The notes below the pieces were generated by a model. That model had not been told where the DNA came from and did not search any database. It saw only the letters and a program-made list of their open reading frames with translations. Of a stretch of DNA of 64,000 bases, positions 1 through 8,856 are shown one piece after another; the stretch's first letter is position 1; each line of letters starts with the position of its first letter. The stretch spans positions 1,860,001-1,924,000 of the forward strand of contig OZ244916.1 of assembly GCA_965221835.1 (NCBI GenBank), read 5' to 3'. The DNA is from Persebacter sp965221835 (GTDB lineage Bacteria; Pseudomonadota; Gammaproteobacteria; Tethybacterales; Persebacteraceae). Made by a program: the position numbers and the translations under genes.

Positions 1-23
1 AAAATCAGCATTGTCGCGCTCAT
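1..23 (-). CDS. Start of a probable AzlD-like partner of AzlC (cut by window edge)
   Basis: An ATG at 23-21 overlaps the TGA stop of the azlC-like gene (20-22) in an ATGA arrangement and opens a frame reading M-S-A-T-M-L-I-F before the window ends. AzlC permeases are normally followed directly by the small membrane protein AzlD, so this position and the hydrophobic start suggest azlD. Only about seven codons are visible, so the identity rests on context alone. Confidence 0.35.
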
Positions 24-697
24 CGCCGCCGCTCGTACAACAAAAATGCCGCGCCGCCGCCGACAATCCCGCAAACCGCAATATCCCATTCCGTATCAAA
101 AAAATGCAACAACGGCAACATCGCCGCGCCGCTAATAAACGCCGCAATGTCCGCCCGTTTCGCCAATGCGCGCAACATCATACACAAAAAATATACAGGA
201 TTTAAAAATAAAAGCGCCGCAAACAGCCACGGCGGCAACGCCCCGCCCGCCGCATAACCAAACATAGTCGCGGCAATTCCGCAAATCCAAAGTGTCGCGC
301 CGGTGCGCATAAAATAACGATAGCGCGCCGCCGCCGGAATGGAATCGCGCACGCCCATAAAATTTGCCCAACTCGTTACCGCGATAAGATGGGCGGCGGC
401 AAAATCGCGCCAACTCCGTTCTTCTTTCGCGCGCAAATGCGGCAAAAGCGCGATGGTCATCGGCATCAGCCGCATATTGACGAGCAACACCGAAAAAATG
501 ACAAGCACGATTCCCGCCTCGCGCGCAAACAACTCCGCGGCGACAATCTGCCCCGGCAACGCAAAAACAATGAAAGTGCAAAACGCGCTTTGCCACAACT
601 CCATTTCCGAATCGCGCAACAACGCGCCCAACGCGATAAACGAAGACGACAGCGCAACGCCCGCACCGAAAATGCCGCCCGGCGCACGGTCTTTCAT
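20..697 (-). CDS. azlC: AzlC-family branched-chain amino acid exporter subunit
   Basis: A 225-residue, very hydrophobic protein with about six membrane segments. It carries the AzlC/YgaZ pattern: an early Gly-rich helix (GGIFGAGVALSS), a segment FALPGQIVAAEL where family members usually have a conserved Ala-Gln pair, then LLVNMRLMPMTIALLPHLR. Family members act in the inner membrane with AzlD in export of branched-chain amino acids or analogues. The Met at 697 gives the first transmembrane segment at a normal position; no strong ribosome-binding site is visible. The stop overlaps the start of the probable azlD. The family is clear; the substrate is unknown. Confidence 0.75.
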   Translation of the reverse strand: MKDRAPGGIFGAGVALSSSFIALGALLRDSEMELWQSAFCTFIVFALPGQIVAAELFAREAGIVLVIFSVLLVNMRLMPMTIALLPHLRAKEERSWRDFAAAHLIAVTSWANFMGVRDSIPAAARYRYFMRTGATLWICGIAATMFGYAAGGALPPWLFAALLFLNPVYFLCMMLRALAKRADIAAFISGAAMLPLLHFFDTEWDIAVCGIVGGGAAFLLYERRR

Positions 698-765
698 AAT
701 AGCGCCGTGTCGTGATTAAAAATTCGCCGAACCGCAAGGCGCGAAAATAACGCCGCCGCCCGCAA

Positions 766-2187
766 CTATCGTTCCAAATGCGCGACAAGCGCGGCGGCAA
801 TCGCCAACGCCTGATCTTCGCGCGGCGTTTTTTCCTTGTAATCAAACAGGCGCGGATGCGTTTCTATAAATCCGGTATCAAACACGCCGGAGCGAAAATC
901 GGGGTCGGACAAAATGCGGCGGTAAAACGGAATTGTCGTTTTAATTCCAGACACTTGCGTATCGTCCAACGCACGCAATGCGCGATTGATTGTTGCAGGC
1001 CATGTCAGCGCCCACACGGTGAGTTTTGCGCACATAGAATCGTAATAGGGCGGAATAACATAGCCGGTATAAATCGCGCCGTCTATGCGCACACCCGGTC
1101 CGCCGGGCGCGTAATATTTGGTAATGCGCCCGAACGATGGCATAAAATCATTTTTCGGATTTTCGGCGTTAATGCGCATTTCCATCGCATAACCGCGATG
1201 ATTGACCGCGCCCTGCCAAACCGACAATTCGTCTCCGGCGGCGATGCGAATTTGTTCTTGCACAATATCCAAACCGGTAATTTGTTCGCTGACCGTGTGT
1301 TCTACTTGCAGCCGCGTATTCATTTCCATAAAATAAAATCGCCGTGACGAATCTAACAAAAACTCCACCGTGCCGGCGTTGACATAGTTTGTCGCGCGGG
1401 CGGCGGCAAGGGCGTATTCGCACACTTGCGCCCGTTCTTCCGCCGACAACTGCGGCGACGGCGCGATTTCTATCAGTTTTTGATTGCGCCGCTGCACCGA
1501 ACAATCGCGCTCAAATAAATGCACGACATTGCCATGCGTATCGGCGAGAATCTGCACTTCAATATGACGCGGATTTACAATACATTTTTCCATAAAAACA
1601 TCGGCGCGCCCGAATGCTTTTTCGGCTTCGGAACGGATTCGCGGAAAATGTCGCCGCACTTCGTCCGCATTTTCGCACCTTCGGATGCCGCGCCCTCCGC
1701 CGCCCGAAGTCGCTTTCAGCATAACCGGATAGCCGACCGAATCGGCGAACGAAACCGCGTCTTCGGCGGAATTTAAATTATCTTCGCCGCCCGGCACAAC
1801 CGGCACACCCGCCTCCCGCATCGCCCGCCGTGCCTGCACTTTGTCGCCCATTTGCGAAATGACTTCGGCGGACGGACCGATAAATTTAATGCGCGGATGA
1901 CGGGCGCACATTTCGGCGAGGGCGGGATTTTCGGAAAGAAATCCATAGCCGGGATGAATCGCATCGCACCCCAACGCCTCGGCGGCACCCATCACGCGAT
2001 ACGGATTTAGATAGCCGCCCAGCGGACTGTTGCCGATATGAAATGCCTCATCCGCTTTTTTGACATGCAACGCATTGCGGTCGGCGTCCGAATACAACGC
2101 CGCCGAGCGAATACCCATTTCAGCACACGCCCGCACAATCCGCATCGCAACTTCCCCGCGATTAGCAATAAGAATTTTTTTAATCAT
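766..2187 (-). CDS. pycA: Biotin carboxylase; probable pyruvate carboxylase subunit A
   Basis: A 473-residue ATP-grasp biotin carboxylase that would carboxylate biotin on a carrier domain using bicarbonate and ATP. Visible signatures are the N-terminal KILIANRGEVAMR, the Gly-rich ATP loop GGGGRGIRR near residue 165, and the catalytic block MEMNTRLQVEHTVSE near residue 290. AccC and PycA are close homologues. The C-terminal FRSGVFDTGFIETHP and the presence of a biotinylated carboxyltransferase subunit at 58.8 kb, with no accB nearby, favour a two-subunit pyruvate carboxylase. In pseudomonads pycA and pycB are adjacent; here they are about 57 kb apart. AccC of acetyl-CoA carboxylase remains possible. 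Confidence 0.8.
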   Translation of the reverse strand: MIKKILIANRGEVAMRIVRACAEMGIRSAALYSDADRNALHVKKADEAFHIGNSPLGGYLNPYRVMGAAEALGCDAIHPGYGFLSENPALAEMCARHPRIKFIGPSAEVISQMGDKVQARRAMREAGVPVVPGGEDNLNSAEDAVSFADSVGYPVMLKATSGGGGRGIRRCENADEVRRHFPRIRSEAEKAFGRADVFMEKCIVNPRHIEVQILADTHGNVVHLFERDCSVQRRNQKLIEIAPSPQLSAEERAQVCEYALAAARATNYVNAGTVEFLLDSSRRFYFMEMNTRLQVEHTVSEQITGLDIVQEQIRIAAGDELSVWQGAVNHRGYAMEMRINAENPKNDFMPSFGRITKYYAPGGPGVRIDGAIYTGYVIPPYYDSMCAKLTVWALTWPATINRALRALDDTQVSGIKTTIPFYRRILSDPDFRSGVFDTGFIETHPRLFDYKEKTPREDQALAIAAALVAHLER

Positions 2188-2236
2188 CGGCGGTTAACTT
2201 TACCACACCGCCGCACCGCGAGTTATAAAAAACATT

Positions 2237-2309
2237 TGGAGCCGGGGGGAATTGAACCCCCGACCTCAGCATTGCGAACGCTGCGCTCTACCGACTGAGC
2301 TACGACCCC
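2237..2309 (-). tRNA. tRNA-Ala, anticodon CGC
   Basis: The minus strand folds into a full 73-nt cloverleaf: a 7-bp acceptor stem with the G3:U70 wobble that is the alanine identity element, D arm GCTC/GAGC, anticodon arm CAGCG/TGCTG with loop TTCGCAA (anticodon CGC, reading GCG), 5-nt variable loop, and a perfect GGGGG/CCCCC T arm. The discriminator is A73, followed by AAT, so the 3-prime CCA is not encoded. A TAAAAT -10 lies just upstream on the minus strand. Confidence 0.95.
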
Positions 2310-2380
2310 GGAAAATGCGTATTTTACCAAACTTCCGCCGCTTTCGGATAAAAAACAACCACCGCCGCCCGATTTTCGCA

Positions 2381-2405
2381 TTTTCGGGCGGAATTATGCT
2401 ATACT
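2381..2405 (+). promoter_or_regulatory. Promoter of the first surface-protein gene
   Basis: An extended -10 (TGC then TATACT at 2400-2405) is preceded 14 bases upstream by GGGCGGA. The TATACTTTCG core recurs at the second family member (near 36180) and at the vestigial leader near 43355. No strong -35 hexamer is visible, in line with an extended -10 promoter. The start site is inferred. Confidence 0.55.
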
Positions 2406-2445
2406 TTCGCCCATTGATTATTTTTTATAAAACAGGAGAAAAACC

Positions 2446-3837
2446 ATGAAACAATCAATCCAAAAAATCATTCTTTTCGCCGCCTTTTTTGCGGCGGGAT
2501 TGTCTAACATTTCCGCAAATGCACAGGAATCTGTCGGCGTTGCGACTCCCGCAATGGCGGAAGTTTGGACAAAACCGGGATATACCGCAATGTCTGGTAC
2601 TACGAGTATTGACTTTGATATGACAATACCGGAAATTTATAATGCACATAGTACTGAAACAGATTATACCAATGCTGCCGGAATGGTGTTTCTTGGTGCA
2701 GGTATCGCTACGAATGAAGAATGCCCTTCTGTTGGATTATGTTATTCGTTAGATGGCATGACAGTATTTTTGAAAGCGGGCGATAGTGTTGAATTAGGAG
2801 CCGCTGATGCCGAACGGAATGCTAATAGTCCGATCGTGCGGGTGTATACGACAAATCCGGGCGGGGAGTTAGCGTTTGCACAATATAGCGGAACGGTAGG
2901 CGTTGCCGAAAGCGGCGAGTTTTACCTTGATGACAATTGGGAAGAAACTGACATAGGGGCGGCAAGAGGATTCGTCCCCGTTCAATGTTCGGCGGGATTT
3001 ATATCAAACGATGATATTACTTGCGAATGTCCGGCGGGCGAAAGAGTAAACGCCGAAGGAAGTTGCGAAACGATTCCCGCAAACTGCGGAGAATTTGCGA
3101 CAAATGACCCGGAAAATGTTGCGATGTGCGTTTGCGATGCAGACCATAGATTTGTTGAAGGTTCTACGACAATGTGCGAACCGAATTCGGAAGATAACAT
3201 GGAAGAAACCGAAATGGAAGAAATGGAAACCGAAATGGAAGAATCGCAAAATCAGCAACCGCAACCGCAAAACAATGGAAGCGGCAGACCGAAAGAGTTT
3301 GCGTATATCGGGGCGGGCGTTTTTATTGTCGGCTTTGCAGCAAGTTATATTGCAGGCGGCGGTTTTCCGATATTCAATTATTCCCCCGATTTTGGATATT
3401 CGTTGACCGAAAGCGGCTATTCCGCAAATGTCGGCGGACGGGCGGATTTCCGAAAAGACAATTGGCATTTGTATTACACCGCAAAACAAACAAATAGCGG
3501 CGGCGAATTCGCTGATTTCCGTTATACATCGGGAGGAGAATACAAAAATGATTTATTTGCGGCGGCATTTTCCGAATCCGTTGCAGGCGAGACGGCGAAT
3601 TACAACTTTTCGCTGTCGGCGGATGTAGACGGGAGATTAGTTGATTTCTCGCCCGTCTATCGCCTGCACTCCGAATATGACAAAGGCAAATTCAGTACTC
3701 GCAACGAGTTAAATCTGCAAGGCAATTTCCGTTATGACGGCTGGACGATAAACTCGTCCGCCGGATTCCGATGGGAAAATACGAAAGATTTTGCCGAAAA
3801 TGCAAGATTCCAAATAAACGCGATTCATCGTTTTTAA
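2446..3837 (+). CDS. Cys-rich surface protein with C-terminal beta-barrel (family member 1)
   Basis: A 463-residue protein not recognised from any named family. It starts after AGGAG with a Sec signal peptide (MKQSIQKIILFAAFFAAGLSNISANA). A middle region follows, then a Cys-rich EGF-like stretch (about 183-250) with spacing such as PANCG...MCVC...STTMCEP, an acidic Glu/Met run (about 250-265), a hydrophobic segment (about 285-305, AYIGAGVFIVGFAAS), and a C-terminal part of about 155 residues. That last part alternates polar and aromatic residues and ends INAIHRF, with terminal Phe as in outer-membrane barrels. The signal peptide, Cys module and barrel closely match the protein at 33933-36146. 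Surface location is inferred; the function is unknown. Confidence 0.8.
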   Translation: MKQSIQKIILFAAFFAAGLSNISANAQESVGVATPAMAEVWTKPGYTAMSGTTSIDFDMTIPEIYNAHSTETDYTNAAGMVFLGAGIATNEECPSVGLCYSLDGMTVFLKAGDSVELGAADAERNANSPIVRVYTTNPGGELAFAQYSGTVGVAESGEFYLDDNWEETDIGAARGFVPVQCSAGFISNDDITCECPAGERVNAEGSCETIPANCGEFATNDPENVAMCVCDADHRFVEGSTTMCEPNSEDNMEETEMEEMETEMEESQNQQPQPQNNGSGRPKEFAYIGAGVFIVGFAASYIAGGGFPIFNYSPDFGYSLTESGYSANVGGRADFRKDNWHLYYTAKQTNSGGEFADFRYTSGGEYKNDLFAAAFSESVAGETANYNFSLSADVDGRLVDFSPVYRLHSEYDKGKFSTRNELNLQGNFRYDGWTINSSAGFRWENTKDFAENARFQINAIHRF

Positions 3838-3885
3838 TTTCGGGAGAAAAAAAACAAAAGGCGGCGGGGAAACTCGCGTTCACCT

Positions 3886-4019
3886 CGTCATTCCCGCGAA
3901 AGCGGGAATCCATTTTCACCGACAAACCCCCGCATTCACCTTGTTTTTTGCAAAAAAAAATTCGCGGAAATTCCAAAATTAATCGCCCCGAATGGATTCC
4001 CGCTTTCGCGGGAATGACG
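3886..4019. repeat. NIME/dRS3-like mosaic element, copy 1
   Basis: A 134-bp element bounded by exact inverted ends of about 29 bp. Each end contains the 20-nt palindrome ATTCCCGCGAAAGCGGGAAT (3890-3909 and its reverse at 3996-4015), extended by CGTC outside and CCATT inside. The interior is shared with copy 2. The architecture resembles the dRS3-flanked mosaic elements of Neisseria. It lies directly downstream of surface-protein gene 1. Confidence 0.85.
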
Positions 4020-4050
4020 GCGTTTTTTTCGCAGAATTCCGCCGCGTTTC

Positions 4051-4103
4051 CATTCCGATGAAAATCGGAATCTCCTGCAGAGATTCCGGCGTTCGCCGGA
4101 ATG
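4051..4103. repeat. Type-B double-hairpin repeat, copy 1
   Basis: Two adjacent palindromes: CATTCCGATG/CATCGGAATG-type arms (ATTCCGAT...ATCGGAAT) followed by ATTCCGGCG...CGCCGGAAT, joined by TCTCCTGCAGAG. A second copy is at 4339-4390 and a third, in reverse orientation, at 36546-36600. It always lies next to the NIME-like elements. Confidence 0.8.
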
Positions 4104-4175
4104 GAATGTACTTTTTTCCGGTCGTTTTGCGGGAATGGAAAATTTTATTTTCGGCGGGAATTCCCGCGTTCACCT

Positions 4176-4307
4176 CGTCATTCCCGCGAACGCGGGAATC
4201 CATTTTTACCGACAAATTCCCGCATTCACCTCGTTTTTCACAAAAAAATGCGCGGAAATTCCAAAATTAATCGCCCCGAATAGATTCCCGCGTTCGCGGG
4301 AATGACG
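4176..4307. repeat. NIME/dRS3-like mosaic element, copy 2
   Basis: A 132-bp copy in the same orientation as copy 1. The palindrome is the variant ATTCCCGCGAACGCGGGAAT (4180-4199 and 4284-4303), and the interior is nearly the same (ACCGACAAATTCCCGCATTC, then AAATTCCAAAATTAATCGCC). Copies 1 and 2, each followed by a type-B repeat, make a roughly 290-bp tandem duplication between surface-protein gene 1 and mutY. Confidence 0.85.
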
Positions 4308-4338
4308 GCGTTTTTTTCGCGGAATTCCGCCGCATTTC

Positions 4339-4390
4339 CATTCCGATGAAAATCGGAATCTCCGCAGAGATTCCGGCGTTCGCCGGAATG
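4339..4390. repeat. Type-B double-hairpin repeat, copy 2
   Basis: The same paired palindromes as at 4051-4103, here with TCTCCGCAGAG between the two hairpins. It ends about 34 bp before the mutY start, so it probably lies in or next to the mutY promoter region (GTATAATGCG at 4411-4420). Confidence 0.8.
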
Positions 4391-4423
4391 GCAATTTCTC
4401 TTTCGCCGCCGTATAATGCGGGG

Positions 4424-5467
4424 ATGGTTGATAACTCCGTTCGTGCTGCAACTTTCGCGGCTGCTGTTGTTCGTTGGCAAAAAAAGTGTGGGCGGAATAG
4501 TTTGCCGTGGCAGGATGTTGCTGCGCCTTATGAAACTTGGATTTCTGAAGTGATGTTGCAGCAAACGCAAGCGGCGACTGTGATTCCGTATTATCAAAAA
4601 TTTGTCCGCAAATGGCGGGATGTCGCCGCGCTTGCCCGCGCCCGTCCCGATTCGGTGATGGCGGCGTGGAGCGGACTCGGTTATTACGCCCGCGCGCGCA
4701 ATTTGCATGCTGCCGCACAAATCTTTCGCCGCAATGGATTTCCGCAAACCGCCGAAGAATGGCGGACAATTCCGGGAATCGGAAAAAGTACCGCGGCGGC
4801 GATTGCGGTTTTTGCGTATCAGGAACGCGCCGCAATTTTGGACGGCAATGTCAAACGCGTATTGGCGCGCGTTTTCGCCGTGCAAACGCCGGTTGATACG
4901 CCCGCCGGAGAACGCGAATTGTGGACAATCGCCGAATCGCTTTTGCCGTCGCGCCGCGATATTCGCCGCTATACGCAGGGGATGATGGATTTGGGGGCGG
5001 CGGTGTGCATTCGCACAAAACCGAAATGCGGCGAATGTCCGCTGGCGGCATTTTGTCGCGCGCGGGCGGACGGCACAACCGCGGATTTTCCGCGCCGCAA
5101 ACCGCGCAAAACAAAACCGGAAAAATTCGCGACAATGGCGTTAATTGTTTGCGGCGAATTTGTCTTGTTGCAAAAACGTCCGCCGCATGGCATTTGGGGC
5201 GGAATGTGGTCGCTGCCGGAAAACGAATCGGCGGCGGCGTTAAAAAAAGAATGCGCAGCGCGAATGCGCAAAAAATTAACGGCGCGCGGTGCGGATTTTT
5301 TTACGCACGAATTTACGCATTTTCGCCTGAACGCGAAAGTGTTGCGGCTGGAATGTGCCGCCGCACATGATACGGAATTCGGAAAATGGCGCGCCCGCCG
5401 CACCCTCGGCAATGTCGCGTTGCCGTCGCCGGTGCGAAAATGTATTCGCCGTCTTGCGGCGGGCTGA
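4424..5467 (+). CDS. mutY: A/G-specific adenine DNA glycosylase
   Basis: A 347-residue MutY, which removes adenine mispaired with 8-oxoguanine. Catalytic Glu is in WISEVMLQQT (E42). The helix-hairpin-helix is IPGIGKSTAAAI (116-127) with Asp140 in AILDGNVKRV. The [4Fe-4S] ligands C195-x6-C202-x2-C205-x5-C211 are present. A C-terminal NUDIX-like domain (from about 235, MALIVCGEFVLLQKRP, WGGMWSLPE) recognises 8-oxoG. The frame is open upstream to 4346, but that part would be translated repeat; the ATG at 4424 matches the family N-terminus. Confidence 0.93.
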   Translation: MVDNSVRAATFAAAVVRWQKKCGRNSLPWQDVAAPYETWISEVMLQQTQAATVIPYYQKFVRKWRDVAALARARPDSVMAAWSGLGYYARARNLHAAAQIFRRNGFPQTAEEWRTIPGIGKSTAAAIAVFAYQERAAILDGNVKRVLARVFAVQTPVDTPAGERELWTIAESLLPSRRDIRRYTQGMMDLGAAVCIRTKPKCGECPLAAFCRARADGTTADFPRRKPRKTKPEKFATMALIVCGEFVLLQKRPPHGIWGGMWSLPENESAAALKKECAARMRKKLTARGADFFTHEFTHFRLNAKVLRLECAAAHDTEFGKWRARRTLGNVALPSPVRKCIRRLAAG

Positions 5468-5479
5468 TACAATACGCGA

Positions 5480-8323
5480 ATGCCGCTTCCGCAGTTTGAA
5501 AATCACGCCGCGCAAACGCACAAATATACGACTTGTTATATGTGCGCGTGCCGTTGCGGCGTCCGCCTGACTCTGGAAGACGGCAAAATCCGTTTTGTGC
5601 AAGGCAATCCGAATCATCCGGTCAATCGCGGCGTTTTATGCGCAAAAGGCAACGCCGCGATTATGAAACAAACTTCGCCGGCAAAACTGCAATTTCCGAT
5701 GATGCGAAAACCGGGTAGCGCGCGCGGTGCGGGCGAATTCGTAAAAATTTCGTGGGAAAAAGCGATGGAAATTTTAACGGAAAAGTTGGCGGCAATTCGC
5801 GAAACCGATCCGAACCGTCTCGCGTTTTTTACCGGACGCGATCAAATGCAAGCGTTATCCGATTTGTGGGCGCGGCAATTTGGCACGATGAATTGGGCAT
5901 CGCACGGCGGATTTTGCTCCGTCAATATGGCGGCGGCGGGACTTGCAACGCACGGTTATTCGTTCTGGGAGTTTGGCGAACCCGATTGGGAACGGACGAA
6001 ATATTTTATGCTTTGGGGAGTCGCCGAAGATCACGCTTCTAATCCGCTTAAAATCGGTTTGAAAAAATTGAAAGAACGCGGCGTAAAAATTGTTGCGATT
6101 AATCCGGTGCGCACCGGCTATCAGGCGATTGCGGACGAATGGATTGCGATAACGCCCGGCGGCGATGGCGCGTTGGCGGTCGCGCTAATTCACGAATTGT
6201 TTCAAGGCGGCAACATAGACGAATCGTTTTTGCGCGACTATACAAATTTGCCGTGGTTGTTGGATGCGGACGGATTATTTTTGCGCGACAAAACCGGCGC
6301 GCCGTTAGTGATTGACGAAAAAACGGGATTGGTTGTTTCTGCGTACGACAAAAATGCGATTCCGAAATTGCAAAGCGCGTGCGTTTTGCCGGACGGACGG
6401 CGCGGAAAAAGCGCGATGCATTCGGCGTTGACGGAATATCTTTCCGATTCGTGTTCGCCCGAAAAAATGTCCGCGCATTGCGGAATTCCGCCGCAAACGA
6501 TTCGCCGTTTGGCGCGCGAACTAGCGCATGCGGCATTTTATTCGCCGGTCGTCATTGACGAATCGTGGACCGATTGGCGCGGCAAAATGCATTCGCAAAC
6601 CATCGGTCGTCCGGTTGCGATGCATGCGATGCGCGGCGTTGCGGCGCATTCAAACGGATTTCAAACTTGCCGTGCGTTGCATTTTTTGCAGGCGATTCTC
6701 GGCGCGTTGGATTGTCCGGGCGGACATTTGGCAAAACCGCCGTATCCCAAACATCCGCCTGCCGCACCGCGTCCGGCGACTTCACGGCGGGCGAATTCGC
6801 CGCTGTCTGCGCCGCCTTTGGGAATGCCGCGCGGTCCGGAAGATTTGGCGGTGGACGAAAATGGCGCACCGCTGCGAATTGATCATGCATTTTCGTGGGA
6901 CGCACCGCTGTCGCCGCACGGCGCGATTCAATTTGCAATATCAAACGCCGCGCGCGGAGATCCGTATCCGATAGACGCGTTGCTAATTTTTATGGCGAAT
7001 GTCGCGTGGAATTCGGCGGTCAATCCGAACGATGCAACGGCGATGTTGACTGCCAAAAACGAAAACGGCGATTATGCGATTCCTTTTATCGCGGTTGCGG
7101 ATGCGTTTCATTCCGAAATTGTCAACTACGCCGATTTGGTTTTGCCGGATGCGACTTATCTGGAACGGCGGGATGCGATTTCGCTGTTAGACCGCCCGAT
7201 TTCGGAAGCGCATGCGGTGTGCGATGCGGTGCGCGAACCGGTGCTTTCTCCCGACCGCGATGTTCGCCCGTGGCAGGAAGTTTTAATTGAGTTGGCGACT
7301 CGTCTTAAATTTCCGGCGTTTGCAACAGAAGACGGCGCGGCGAAATATGCCGGTTATGAAGATTTTATCGTCCGCTACGAAAAAATTCCCGGCGTGGGAT
7401 TTTTGGGCGGATGGCGCGGCGAAAATGGCGAGGCGGATTTGCGCGGCGAACCGAATCCGCAACAATGGCAACGATATTCCGAAAACGAAAACTTTTATCG
7501 CCGCGAGTTGCCGGCGGCGGCGCGATATTTTCGCTTTGCAAATCGCGCCTATTTGCACTACGCGCATGCGAACGGATGGATTGAAGACGAATCGCCGATG
7601 TTCGTGCATTTATATGGCGAAACTTTACGCCGTTTTCAACGCGCCGGCGAAGGGGCGGGCGACCGTCTTCCGCCGACCGAATCGCAGCGGCGGCGATTGC
7701 GAAAATATTTTCGTCCGTTGCCGTTTTATTATCCGCCGCTGGAACCGCGTGCGGCGGATTTTCCGTTTTACGCGATTACGCAACGTCCGATGTTTATGTA
7801 TCATTCGTGGGATTCGCAAAATGCGTGGTTGCGACAAATCGCCGCCGACAATCCGCTGTTTATGAATCGCGCGCGGGCGGATGAAATGAAAATCGCGGAC
7901 GGCGACCGGTTGTGGATTTGTTCGCGGCGCGGAAAAATTGCGGCGCGGGCAAAACTGATGGACGGCGTTGCCGCCGATGTGATTTGGACATGGAACGCTA
8001 TCGGCAAAAAACGCGGCGCATGGGGATTGTCCGAAACCGCAAACGAATATACGGACGGTTTTTTGCTGAATCATTTAATGGATGAATATCTGCCCGCAAA
8101 CGGCGAAGATTCCGCGCGCGAATTGAACGCCGACCCGATTACCGGGCAAATGGCGTGGTACGATTTGCGCGTAAATATCCGCAAAATGTCCGCCGCCGAA
8201 TCTGCCGCATTTGAATCCGCCGCCGCCGCCGCCGCCCGCGAAAACACCGCAACCGATTCCCCGTTGCGCTACACCGCCGGAAAAAGCATCAATCTCCGCC
8301 GCGAAGATTCCGAACGCAAATAA
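5480..8323 (+). CDS. soeA: SoeA-type molybdopterin sulfite dehydrogenase catalytic subunit
   Basis: A 947-residue DMSO-reductase superfamily protein. The N-terminal [4Fe-4S] motif is C19-x2-C22-x3-C26 with C54. The long block HGGFCSVNMAAAG (likely Mo ligand Cys146), WEFGEPDWE, GVAEDHASNP and NPVRTGYQAIADEW matches the cytoplasmic sulfite:quinone oxidoreductase subunit SoeA as I know it. There is no twin-arginine signal. SoeA normally works with the iron-sulfur subunit SoeB and membrane anchor SoeC; neither follows here, as the gene is followed by a tandem repeat. Proline- and alanine-rich segments near 425-450 and 905-920 are unusual. It starts 12 bp after mutY and may be co-transcribed. Confidence 0.82.
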   Translation: MPLPQFENHAAQTHKYTTCYMCACRCGVRLTLEDGKIRFVQGNPNHPVNRGVLCAKGNAAIMKQTSPAKLQFPMMRKPGSARGAGEFVKISWEKAMEILTEKLAAIRETDPNRLAFFTGRDQMQALSDLWARQFGTMNWASHGGFCSVNMAAAGLATHGYSFWEFGEPDWERTKYFMLWGVAEDHASNPLKIGLKKLKERGVKIVAINPVRTGYQAIADEWIAITPGGDGALAVALIHELFQGGNIDESFLRDYTNLPWLLDADGLFLRDKTGAPLVIDEKTGLVVSAYDKNAIPKLQSACVLPDGRRGKSAMHSALTEYLSDSCSPEKMSAHCGIPPQTIRRLARELAHAAFYSPVVIDESWTDWRGKMHSQTIGRPVAMHAMRGVAAHSNGFQTCRALHFLQAILGALDCPGGHLAKPPYPKHPPAAPRPATSRRANSPLSAPPLGMPRGPEDLAVDENGAPLRIDHAFSWDAPLSPHGAIQFAISNAARGDPYPIDALLIFMANVAWNSAVNPNDATAMLTAKNENGDYAIPFIAVADAFHSEIVNYADLVLPDATYLERRDAISLLDRPISEAHAVCDAVREPVLSPDRDVRPWQEVLIELATRLKFPAFATEDGAAKYAGYEDFIVRYEKIPGVGFLGGWRGENGEADLRGEPNPQQWQRYSENENFYRRELPAAARYFRFANRAYLHYAHANGWIEDESPMFVHLYGETLRRFQRAGEGAGDRLPPTESQRRRLRKYFRPLPFYYPPLEPRAADFPFYAITQRPMFMYHSWDSQNAWLRQIAADNPLFMNRARADEMKIADGDRLWICSRRGKIAARAKLMDGVAADVIWTWNAIGKKRGAWGLSETANEYTDGFLLNHLMDEYLPANGEDSARELNADPITGQMAWYDLRVNIRKMSAAESAAFESAAAAAARENTATDSPLRYTAGKSINLRREDSERK

Positions 8324-8345
8324 AAACGCGCCTTTCCGCCATTGC

Positions 8346-8835
8346 GGCGAATGCGGAAGTTTATTGCCGAAAATTTGCGGAAAATTTTCGGAAAACGAAC
8401 ACAAGAATCGCGTTGCATTTTATGCGGAGTTTATTGCCGAAAATTTGCGGAAAATGAACACAAGAATCGCGTTGCACTTTGCGCGGAGTTTATTGCGGAA
8501 AATGAATGCAAGAATCGCGTTGCACTTTATGCGGAGTTTATTGCAGGAAATTTACGGAAAATGAATGCAAGAATCGCGTTGCATTTTATGCGGAGTTTAT
8601 TGCCGAAAATTTGCGGAAAATGAACACAAGAATCGCGTTGCACTTTGCGCGGAGTTTATTGCGGGAAATTTGCGGAAAATGAATGCAAGAATTGCGTTGC
8701 ACTTTATGCAGAAGTTTATTGCCGAAAATTTGCGGAAAATGAACACAAGAATCGCGTTGCACTTTATGCGGAGTTTATTGCGGAAAATTTGCGGAAAATG
8801 AATGCAAGAATCGCGTTGCACTTTGCGCGAAAATC
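8346..8835. repeat. 59-bp direct tandem repeat array, about eight units
   Basis: The core CAAGAATCGCGTTGCA recurs at 8402, 8461, 8509, 8568, 8627, 8686, 8746 and 8805. Spacing is 59 bp, except one 48-bp unit (8461-8508, missing ATTTGCGGAAA) and one 60-bp unit; a partial unit precedes it. Units alternate between GAACACAAG and GAATGCAAG and between TTTATGCGG and TTTGCGCGG variants in an order suggesting that units 1-3 were copied as a block into 4-6. There are no spacers, so this is not CRISPR. It fills the whole gap between soeA and the convergent glycosyltransferase gene. Confidence 0.92.
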
Positions 8836-8856
8836 GGCGAAATCGGAAATGCGGTT

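Noticed and set aside
20..3000. A prophage or integrated plasmid in the window
   Set aside because: No integrase, capsid, replication or partition genes were found in any part of the window; the mobile content is one IS30-family element and one broken RAYT.
4346..4423. Longer MutY start upstream of 4424
   Set aside because: The extra 26 residues are the translated type-B palindrome (KIGISAEIPAFAGM), not conserved MutY sequence.
8346..8835. CRISPR array
   Set aside because: Repeats abut directly with no unique spacers and no cas genes nearby; the 44-bp array at 38207 fails for the same reason.
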